A stretch of 64,000 nucleotides of DNA from positions 38,211,511-38,275,510 of the forward strand of contig JASEVX010000008.1 in NCBI GenBank assembly GCA_031761405.1, given 5' to 3'. Below, one piece after another: positions 56,060-64,000 of this stretch (positions within the stretch are counted from its first letter, which is position 1; each line of letters begins with the position of its first letter). Both the position numbers and the translations under genes were made by a program. Under the pieces are notes generated by a model. It worked only from the letters and a program-made list of their open reading frames with translations. It ran no database searches and was not told where the DNA came from. Origin of the DNA: Serripes groenlandicus. Lineage: Eukaryota; Mollusca; Bivalvia; Cardiida; Cardiidae.

Positions 56060-56275
56060 AGGTCGAATGGTTAGTGTCGGATTTGGATTCAGGCGTCCCG
56101 GGTTCGAACCCAAGTCGCGGAACAGCGATCATGGTAGAGTACACTTGGGCAAGGCATATTTCCATGCCCAGTACTGGTTTGTTTACTCAGCGATAATAAT
56201 TAAGTAGACTGCGCCATGATATTACCGACCTAATGTTGAAAACGGCGTAAAAAGCCCCAACCAATATAAAGAAAA
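56060..56275 (+). mobile_element. tRNA-derived SINE
   Basis: A-box region GGTCGAATGGTTAGTGTCGG, B box GGGTTCGAACCC, body GATCATGGTAGAGTACACTT and GGGCAAGGCATATTTCC, end GTTGAAAACGGCGTAAAAAG. Near full-length. Confidence 0.82.
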
Positions 56276-56289
56276 TAATTAATTCAGTA

Positions 56290-56590
56290 ATTAATCAATT
56301 TAAACGAATTAATCAACATTTTTTCGGTCATATCAAGGCGGCCAGTTCGTCTGTAGATCCATGTTTTCCCTGGCTTCCCAACACCAGCACTCCACACAAC
56401 ATTCTTTCCAAGCAGCTGGCTCCTTTTCCACATAGACTGTTAGCCGATTGGTGGAAGACGAATTACGCGTGTCGCATTGACTTTTGTCAAAGGTCGGAAA
56501 GAATGTTGGCCGAGCTGAGTTTCGAACTCACAATCTCTGGATTGACAGCCCGCTTGGCTACCGACTGATCTACCATCGCTCGGCTCGGAT
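56290..56590 (-). mobile_element. tRNA-derived SINE, second type
   Basis: Minus strand head CGATGGTAGATCAGTCGGTA, B box TGAGTTTCGAAC complement and a longer body with GAATGTTGTGTGGAGTGCTG and GGGAAGCCAGGGAAAACATG. It matches the 47.2-kb copy. Confidence 0.72.
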
Positions 56591-56606
56591 TATAAGGAGA
56601 GACTGG

Positions 56607-56812
56607 ATAACCCTTTCAAACATACGACATAGCTGCTGCAGACGACTGAACACATCTAGAAAAAAATGAAGGTATAATTACTGAAAAGAGTTGAAACTTT
56701 GTGGCAAAAGAAGAAAATGCTCTTTTTGAGCAATTTCTCCTCATGTCACAATGTTTGTAAAATTTATCTGCTGTAGAGGCGCCAGAACTCGTCTATGTGT
56801 GGGAAAGCGGTA
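56607..56812 (-). mobile_element. TTAA MITE, reverse
   Basis: ATAACCCTTTCAAACATACG to GTGGGAAAGCGGTAA. Confidence 0.7.
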
Positions 56813-57144
56813 ATACAATTATGCATGACACTACCCGGAGGCTAAGCATTATTTCGAGTGCAGTGGAACGAATGATGTAGTACTTGGGCATGATACTCTC
56901 TCGAAAACATTACGGGAAAATTATTCAATGTGAATCTTTTATTTTTAGAAATAAGACTTCAAATGTCGTTTGTTTCGGGTGTAAACAAAAAAGGAACCGC
57001 AAAACTCTTATTTTAAAACCGCAGTATTGAAGTATACTAACTCACATTAGATTCTAATTTATATTTAACATTATCGTTTGAAAGTCTATGGTATGAAAAA
57101 AAAAACAGGAACAAGATTAAACACAAAAATGTGTTTAATTTGTC

Positions 57145-57344
57145 NNNNNNNNNNNNNNNNNNNNNNNNNNNNNNNNNNNNNNNNNNNNNNNNNNNNNNNN
57201 NNNNNNNNNNNNNNNNNNNNNNNNNNNNNNNNNNNNNNNNNNNNNNNNNNNNNNNNNNNNNNNNNNNNNNNNNNNNNNNNNNNNNNNNNNNNNNNNNNNN
57301 NNNNNNNNNNNNNNNNNNNNNNNNNNNNNNNNNNNNNNNNNNNN
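57145..57344. other. Assembly gap, 200 N
   Basis: Exactly 200 unknown bases, probably a fixed-size placeholder. Frames crossing it have no meaning. A MITE-like half (TTTCTCAAAACGAATAC) follows at 57345-57485. Confidence 0.99.
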
Positions 57345-57639
57345 CATCATTTTATGGGAAAAGTAGAGGTTTCTCAAAACGAATACTTTTTTCCACTCAT
57401 TTCTACAATAATGTCCAACTTGGTACCAAATTTAAACTAATTTTCCTGATGTTTTCTTTTACTCGTATGTTTTCAAAGAACAGTTGACTCAACTAAACGT
57501 TATAAACAATACATATAATTCTAAAACAACAACAACACCAAAAACAATCAACAATTTCAGCATTCTTTCTACATGTTTTACACCGTAAGTAAGTAATAAT
57601 AAAAGCATGTAGCAGTGCTGACGGCCTGTGGGCTGCTGG

Positions 57640-57775
57640 AAGTTTGGAATTTTCGACGAACCCCCCCCCCCCCCCCGGTTAATCCGCCACTGTATATTTC
57701 ACGTGACTTTTTTCGTGGGGTGGGGGAGTCGAGCACGGGCCCTATGGGCCCCTGCTAAATCCGCCACTACATTTG
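57640..57775. repeat. Two hAT-like terminal sequences and a C-homopolymer
   Basis: A run of C at 57661-57676, then GGTTAATCCGCCACTG; later GGGCCCCTGCTAAATCCGCC then ACTA. Reverse-complemented, both read (C/T)AGTGGCGGATT, a common hAT end. No transposase frame is attached. Confidence 0.45.
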
Positions 57776-57779
57776 CCAC

Positions 57780-58425
57780 GCTTTTTCTTTGTTTACCATT
57801 AATTTTTCGACGAACGGGACTTCTTCGCGAATGTTAATAAAGTTAACAAGCGTTCGTATTTGACCTCTCTGCGCATTAATTTTTAAAGCATTTCTTAAAC
57901 TTATATTGGAGTACTCACGCCTTAAGTTTTTCACTAATGTTCCAACAACATTAAAATGATATTTATGGGGGAGATCCGAACCTTTTAAATGTAGTTTTGT
58001 AGTTTTGTTGGGTGCTAACAGCAATTGGCAGGCTGCCAACTCCGAACAAATGGTATTACTACTATGACCAGGGGCTTTAGCCCAGGCCAAAAAAACGAAT
58101 GGATCAAAATGCAAAACATGAAGTACGTTTGAAGTCAATTAATTGTTTCCGAGATGGAAAACCTGACATTAAATTGTATGGCACTTTGAGACGTACGTCG
58201 TAGAGATAAGAACATGCCGAAACGTCAATGCAGTGTTGTTGCTAATGGTCACCTGGACCTCTACACGTGCGTTCACGTTAAAACGTCCCTTATGGGCTCG
58301 GTCTATGAAGTCGGTTTTGCTCGTGGACCGGAAATGACCGACATATACACGGACAATACCGATATCTAACGGCTGTAGGCGGACATCACCAAAACTTTAT
58401 ACTGTTAGTAAATATCGGAAAACGC
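57780..58425. other. No gene recognised; 123-codon frame of unknown meaning
   Basis: An open frame on the minus strand (58138-57767) has a plausible ATG but no motif I recognise. It lies in repeat-rich DNA; I do not call it a gene. Confidence 0.3.
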
Positions 58426-58427
58426 CG

Positions 58428-59798
58428 TTTATTTTATATTTTTAATAGGTTTTCGGAAATCACATGGGAGGGGGGATTATTATTAGAAAGAAACACATTT
58501 AGATGTCTTGAACATATTACAATTGTGTTTGTTTAAAAACACTAAGTAATGACACATCTAAAATGAAATAAATATTCCGATGTTTTAGGTATTTTCAGTT
58601 TCTTTATTTTGACTCGCATTTATGTTTTTTTGTTTTATTTACGAAGACAAAACAGTCCCTGTAATTTGTTTACATACGCGCACCTGCTTGAAGCGTGACT
58701 CGCGAATACCAACTGCGTAGATCAATCTCCTTTGCAGAACAAATGAAGAAAAGAACAAACCGAGATAAAACTAGTTTTAATAGAAAAATTACTTTGAACG
58801 AACACTCTCTGCCTATAAAGAGAGTTTCAAGAACGACACCTCTGCGAATAAGAAAAAATCGGGTCTTTCGTACAAAATTATTTCGTCGTTGACAATTTTA
58901 AATGTGTCATTTAATTCCCGAAAGGCATAATGCTTCCGATCTGCATATTGTTATGCATCATTGACACAAGGGCGCTCATCATAATATAATTTTAAAACAT
59001 GAGTAGTTTGTTATTTTCATTATAAAAAAGGAAGGAAAGAATTAAAATAAATAAACATGTTGTAGGGCTCAGTTTATGTTCGAAATTAAGTTTAAATTAT
59101 ACAACAATTTCAATGAGATTTAACTGTTTAGTTGATATTATATTTCGAAGGTGGTATAATTTATAAATATTGAACTACATTTCAACATTTGTTAAAGTAT
59201 GATATAATTAGGATGCTAATATCATTTTGAGAAAAAGAGAAAACTCATGTCTTCGGCGATTTAACCCTTAACTCATTGTTTTAAAAGTAGATTGCTGCAA
59301 AGGTGTCCACTGTTGACTTGCATAGAGGAAAGGTAAAATGACGTGCTATTACATGCAAATCCTAAATTGTCTGTTTTGTGGTTTTATTGAAAAATAATAA
59401 AATTCAAATATTCTGACAAACATCTTGAAAAGTGTATGTGGAATTCACAAATCTTATAATTATTCCTTAATGAAAGCACTGTATACATACTAAGACTAAT
59501 GATTGGCAAGATTTCTCATTTCCATTACTGTTTATGATCAATAATTAGTTGGTTGTGTGTATGGTCAACCTACTTTGGAATGGAGATTGATCATAAACAA
59601 TGAAAGGCTTCAATTATCATTCACTTCGTTGACAAAACAATGCAAGTTATGATACATTTTCACTTGACCCCACCCCTGATGTTCCAATATGCCCCTCAGT
59701 TGATAACTGTTTATTCAACTACTATAATGTTATAGTGTTATGCATAACTGCACTATGGATATCCGGCGACATTGATGCGTTGCATCAATTTTCTCTTG
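58428..59798. mobile_element. Second copy of the 16.9-kb element (ends shared)
   Basis: 58436-58655 matches 16898-17118 (GGTTTTCGGAAATCACATGG; AACATATTACAATTGTG; AAATGAAATAAATATTCCGA). The right end at 59763 has CCGGCGACATTGATGCGTTG then CATCAATTTTCTCTTG. The interiors differ. A 65-codon frame (58695-58892) is very basic and unrecognised. A MITE scrap lies at 59263-59335. Confidence 0.6.
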
Positions 59799-60050
59799 TA
59801 TATATTCGAAGGGGATCCATTATAAGCAAAGGTAAATCAAATTCTCATGACGCGAGCATGCACAAGTTTGATAAACAGTAACCTAAGCGTACTACAAGGC
59901 GTTATCTTCAGCTACGGTTAATTTGAGACAAAAGACCGCGTTTAAATTTGAAATCACGCCCCGGGAACACGAATCCTCGTTTACACGAGATTTGTTTGTG
60001 TTTTGGAAATGTTTCTCTCTAAGGACATGTTCTTCTTGTTCTTTGATCGA

Positions 60051-60280
60051 TTAACCCTTTCCCTCATACGGCAATTCTGAAGCAGACGACTTTGAACATA
60101 TTTTGTCAAAAAAAGGAAAATCTCTATAATTGTATGGATAACCTATGACAAAAATTGGAAAACATTGTGGCAAAAGGAGAAATTGCACGTTTTGTGCAAT
60201 TTCTTCTTTAATCACTATGTTTTCAAAAAGCCGTCTGCTGCAGAGGCGTCAGAAAGCGTCTATATGAGGGAAAGGGTTAA
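60051..60280 (-). mobile_element. TTAA MITE, full-length, reverse
   Basis: TTAACCCTTTCCCTCATACG to ATATGAGGGAAAGGGTTAA, 230 bp, both TTAA sites intact. Confidence 0.93.
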
Positions 60281-60465
60281 GGTTGTAAATGGGCAATCTC
60301 CACTAACAGGTTTAATATCATTCATGTTCTAACAAGAGGGCCACCAAAGGAAACTGGAGACGTAGGAGCAATGGCATGTATGTACATCATGTATATTTTT
60401 CTAACAAGGTTTATCTGGGCTTATAGCCCCTCTTTTCCCAGTTTCTTTATATTCCAATTGTTGGT

Positions 60466-60695
60466 TTAACCCTTTCCCTCATATAGACGCGTTTTGACGC
60501 CTCTGCAGCAGACGACTTTTTGAAAACATAGTGACAAAAGAATAAATTGCTCAAAACGAGCAATTTCTCCTTTTGACACAATGTTTTCCACTTTCTGTCA
60601 TAGATAATCCATTCAATTATAGAGATTTTATATCTTTTGACAAAATATGTTCAAAGTCGTCTGCTGCAGAATTGTCGTATGAGGGAAAGGGTTAA
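60466..60695 (+). mobile_element. TTAA MITE, full-length, forward
   Basis: TTAACCCTTTCCCTCATATA to GTATGAGGGAAAGGGTTAA, 230 bp. Between this and the previous copy is a fragment ACAAGAGGGCCACCAAAGG (60332). Confidence 0.93.
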
Positions 60696-60847
60696 AGTAA
60701 AACAAATATGAACGTTATGCAATCTGTTGATTGTTAAAAAAAACATATTTTTGACTTTGGATTGAAAGTGTATACGATTGATGTAGATAAATATGGTGAC
60801 TTCAACATATCTGGTCTATCTTTATATCCTCCAGCTTTGTAACACAA

Positions 60848-61066
60848 ATCTCTGTTTCCCACATACAGACGCCTCTGAAGGCAGACGATTTTTAAAATAA
60901 AATGTGGCAACGAAGAAATTACTCATGATGAGCATTTTCTCCTTTTACCACAATGTTTTCATCTTTATTCTGTAATTGTTCCTTTTTTTCAATCCATATA
61001 ATTATCCATATTATTTTTACTAAATGTCGTCAGCTGCAGGTTAAATCTATGAGGGAGAAGGTAAAC
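60848..61066 (+). mobile_element. TTAA MITE, old forward copy
   Basis: CTCTGTTTCCCACATACAGA start, TGAGGGAGAAGGTAAA end. Confidence 0.65.
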
Positions 61067-61120
61067 GTCTCTATCCTTCATTTGCGAAAATACAGAATAT
61101 AAACTTATCTGCATGCATTC

Positions 61121-61350
61121 TTAACCCTTTCCCTCATATAGACGCTTTCTGACGCCTCTGCAGCAGACGCCTTTTTGAAAACATAGTGACAAAAGAAGAA
61201 ATTGCACAAAACGTGCAATTTCTCCTTTTGCCACAATGTTTTCCACTTTTTGTCATAGGTTATCCATTCAGTTATAGAGATTTTCTATGTTTTGACAAAA
61301 TACGTTCAAAGTCGTCTGCTGCAGAATTGTCGTATGAGGGAAAGGGTTAA
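61121..61350 (+). mobile_element. TTAA MITE, full-length, forward
   Basis: TTAACCCTTTCCCTCATATA to GTATGAGGGAAAGGGTTAA, 230 bp, hairpin GCACAAAACGTGC. One of the most conserved copies. Confidence 0.94.
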
Positions 61351-61449
61351 ACAATACATTGGGATACTCTTATTCCAGACGAAGACTTACAACCAATGGT
61401 GGTAATGACTTTCCTTCTTGGTGCTCAGGGTTGCATGGATTGTTTGTTT

Positions 61450-61720
61450 TGCTTGCTTGTTTTGGTGTTTCAAAGTTTGCGCCGCTTTCAACAATTTGTT
61501 CAGTTATATCGCTCCGTTTTCTGTGTAGGTAACCAGTACTACTGACCCTTTTAAACGGACACCAGCGAGCCAGTTGTTATGTTAATTCCACAATGCTAAA
61601 CGCCTAAGGAAGGAAGCCATTACTACTATTGTTAAAGTATTTGTAACAACCTTGCCAGGATTCGAATCAGAGACTTCCCGCAACTGAGTCGGGCGCTCTA
61701 CCACTACACCATCGAGGATA
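61450..61720 (-). mobile_element. tRNA-derived SINE
   Basis: Minus strand head GATGGTGTAGTGGTAGAGCG, B-box-like GATTCGAATCCTGG, body GTTTAGCATTGTGG, end GTTGAAAGCGGCGCAAAC. Confidence 0.78.
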
Positions 61721-61839
61721 TCGGACTGTAGGGCAAGCACAACGACAGATTCATCGCTGTCAGGATACATACACATTATACCGATTTTACCGGTAGTGTA
61801 CACAGCAAACACCCTAGTCTAACTGACAAACTAAGCAGT

Positions 61840-62086
61840 CCCGCGAGAAAACCAACATTGTGAACTCTGCGTAAAGTATCGATCCGGATCAGCCTAAGCA
61901 TGCCGCGCAGGCTTACACGGGCAGACATTTTCCGCCTCCTGTGGATTTTCTGTTTCAGGAATCATTACTCTATACTTATATCCCCCTGAGACGGAATGTG
62001 TCGGCTCGGATTAGTCTGCGCGGACTGCGCAGGCTGATCTGGATCGATACATTACGCAGAGGCCATTATGTTGGTTTTCTCGCGGG
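61840..62086. mobile_element. GC-rich foldback MITE, ~75-bp arms
   Basis: CCCGCGAGAAAACCAACATT...ATCGATCCGGATCAGCCT faces AGGCTGATCTGGATCGATAC...TGTTGGTTTTCTCGCGGG. The unrelated centre is about 80 bp. No frame. Confidence 0.88.
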
Positions 62087-62162
62087 AAGGCTCAACTGTT
62101 GAAATCAACGTAAAACACCATTCAAATCAGACGACTTTGCGAACACTGTGATAACATCTCGA

Positions 62163-62406
62163 GGGCTTGGCGTGAAACGGTTGTAACTAAAATTGTTACT
62201 TTTTTACCAAGGTTAATCATCCCGCCATAAAGTCTCTATAAGCGTTAAATCAATTTTCTTGGTAAACAATGGAAATTTAGGTGCCATTGCTCGTTTTGAG
62301 CAATGGCACCTAAATTTGTATTGTTTACAACAGGGTCAAAATTGCCCCTAAACAAGGGTTTTCAAAATAGGTTTTTAGTTACAACCGTTTCACACCAAGC
62401 CCTCGA
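62163..62406. mobile_element. CGAGGGCTTGG foldback MITE, full-length
   Basis: CGAGGGCTTGGCGTGAAACG and CACACCAAGCCCTCG ends, flanked by ATCT on both sides. The central hairpin AATTTAGGTGCCATTGCTCG / GAGCAATGGCACCTAAATTT is perfect. Confidence 0.92.
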
Positions 62407-62409
62407 TCT

Positions 62410-63280
62410 TATGTTGTTTCACCCTTTCATTCTAACTAATTAGATCTTGGACGAAATAGTGTACTATTTGAATATGCCAGCTATAAATAACCCAAGCCTT
62501 TGATCATGCCTTATCATCAGCATTACATTGTCACAATTTTCATACCTATTAGTTTATGGTGTTATGATGTGTCCGTTTGATAGTCTAGACAACCAAATCA
62601 TTACATTGTATTACAATATTATTTTCTCACTCTAATATAGAATTTACAAAAAGAACTATGAATTTCCCTCTTTGAAATTCACATAATATGAAAACACGTG
62701 CCTTTGTTCTTCCTTCCTCTTCCATACTTATACATGTTCTTACAATTAGGACAACACCACAGTTTTTGACATGAGTTTCTTCTGTATAATTCTAAAATAC
62801 CCCAATGTTCAATAAAACAAATTGATGATAATAAAGGAAACGATTAAGAACAATGAGGCGTAGCATCTTTGGGGTTTTCTTATATTCACTTAAACTCTCG
62901 CGGATTGCAGAAACTGTTTTAGTGTTGGGAAAACGAATTTAACAACAAATGTCTTAGCCTATGTTGTTCATTCTCAGCAGGTATTTGTATTAAAATGAGT
63001 TATATTTTGGTCTGATCTATTTATTGTCTTCATCACCATCATCATCATCATCACCATCAGTAGTATGAGCATCGTCATGTATCTCCTAAACGCCCATCGG
63101 CATCACAATGAGGAAGTTTTCATGTGTCGAGGTGAATGGCAGTCATGGTTGCTACGATTCAAATGTCAACTCGCTAATTTCTGCCTCTCCCATTTTATCA
63201 GACAAATTGTATAACCGTTAAGATCAATGGCCTGCATTTACGCAATTGATATTTGAAATATTTAGATTGATTGATTTGGT
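62410..63280. other. No gene seen
   Basis: AT-rich intergenic sequence with a short (CAT)n tract at 63030-63060. Confidence 0.45.
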
Positions 63281-63284
63281 TGGT

Positions 63285-63485
63285 GATTCACTCGCTTTCA
63301 ACAATTGTTTAGTTATATCACGGCGTTTCCTCGGTACTACTTGTCATTTTATTCTGATACCTGCCGGTCAGTCGTAAAGCTTACCCCGCAATCCTGAGCG
63401 CCAAGGAGGGCTGCCATTACTACTAAGTATTTGGTATTCGATCCCACGACCTATCACACCCGAAGCGGACGCTCTACCACTACAC
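63285..63485 (-). mobile_element. tRNA-derived SINE
   Basis: Minus strand head GTAGTGGTAGAGCGTCCGCT, B box GTGGGATCGAATACC, body CCTCCTTGGCGCTCAGGAT, end GTTGAAAGCGAGTGAATC. Confidence 0.75.
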
Positions 63486-63724
63486 ACACACTAATAATAA
63501 AGGGAGAAAGCGTTCATAATTAGCCATTTATGCGTTTCCAACAATGTATTCTACACTCCGCTTTATACTTTTCGAAAATGTCTATAAGTTTCATCAGATT
63601 TCTTGCGAGACAGCTTTATAAAATTCACATCGGGTAAACGATGAAGTATCTTCGTAAGCAATAAGGCACGTCCCTATAACGAACCAGTATCTGCATATTT
63701 ACGTCAGAATGTACTCTCGACGTA

Positions 63725-63960
63725 CTCCCAGAAATCTGCCGTTGCCGAGTGGTTAGCGTCGGGGATTTGATTCAATATTTGCTCTCGTTTACTTCTGCTG
63801 CGAATACATGAAAATACGTCTCCAAGAGGGAGAATGTTACACCTTTATACCAGGTAAACGTACCGGTACAACTGATCCATTCAACTTGACACCAGGGAAT
63901 CAGTCGTTCTGCTGACCTCACAATCATGAGGACCACCAAAGGAAAGCCATTACTACCATT
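63725..63960. repeat. SINE fragments
   Basis: A head scrap GCCGTTGCCGAGTGGTTAGC (plus strand) and a minus-strand body piece ending GGAAAGCCATTACTACCATT. Confidence 0.5.
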
Positions 63961-63961
63961 A

Positions 63962-64000
63962 TTAACCCTTTCCCCCATACGACAATTCTGCAGCAGACGA
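63962..64000 (-). mobile_element. TTAA MITE, cut by window end
   Basis: TTAACCCTTTCCCCCATACG then CAATTCTGCAGCAGACGA, reverse orientation. Confidence 0.85.

Noticed and set aside
57078..57487. Frames crossing the N gap
   Set aside because: Mostly unknown residues.
57767..58138. 123-codon minus-strand frame as a gene
   Set aside because: No motif, no clear splice context and it lies among repeats; kept only as a remark.

Overview
This window is animal nuclear DNA, AT-rich, made of split coding exons in a sea of short transposable elements. The repeat types (foldback MITEs, tRNA-derived SINEs ending in GGCGTAAAAC plus an A/T tail, and elements with 140-170 bp tandem cores between hairpin ends) point to a bivalve mollusc. 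That is inference from repeat style; I cannot name the species.

One conventional gene is visible. On the minus strand, from 30780 down to the left edge, eleven exons encode the N-terminal 701 residues of phosphoribosylformylglycinamidine synthase (PFAS, FGAR amidotransferase), the fourth step of de novo purine synthesis. Every internal junction has GT/AG ends and the phases join into one open frame. Exon 11 ends in a donor at 484, so the second half of the enzyme, with the glutaminase domain, lies beyond position 1.

The introns (about 0.7 to 9.5 kb) are packed with repeats. The dominant family is a foldback MITE of about 230 bp with TTAACCCTTTCCC...GGGAAAGGGTTAA ends, a TTAA target site and an internal hairpin; these are piggyBac-type hallmarks. 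More than 50 full, deleted or fragmentary copies occur over all 64 kb, and many sit within 30 bp of PFAS splice sites. Three PFAS exons (2, 9, 11) lie between oppositely oriented copies. Intron 3 also holds a decayed hAT transposon (26341-27795). Introns 7 and 8 hold long runs of tandem-core elements, some inserted inside MITEs.

Right of 31 kb I recognise no functional gene. Region by region: a pogo/Tigger-like element of about 1 kb (31561-32562) between older inverted repeats; a MITE split by a tandem-core element (33781-34801); a long foldback (35568-35870); a 36-bp minisatellite (39575-39862); a LINE tail fragment (40075-40200); three copies of a second MITE family with CGAGGGCTTGG ends (45 kb, 50 kb, 62 kb); a 41-bp minisatellite of about 30 or more copies with a 123-bp higher-order period (51.3-52.6 kb); several SINEs; a GAY trinucleotide tract (54.9-55.2 kb); a 200-base assembly gap (57145-57344); and a GC-rich foldback (61840-62086).

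I found no undescribed multi-gene system. The observations most worth checking are the crowding of the TTAA MITE at PFAS splice junctions, the inverted MITE pairs around single exons (predicting circular RNAs), the shared modular ends of the tandem-core elements, and a lineage-specific acidic linker in PFAS.
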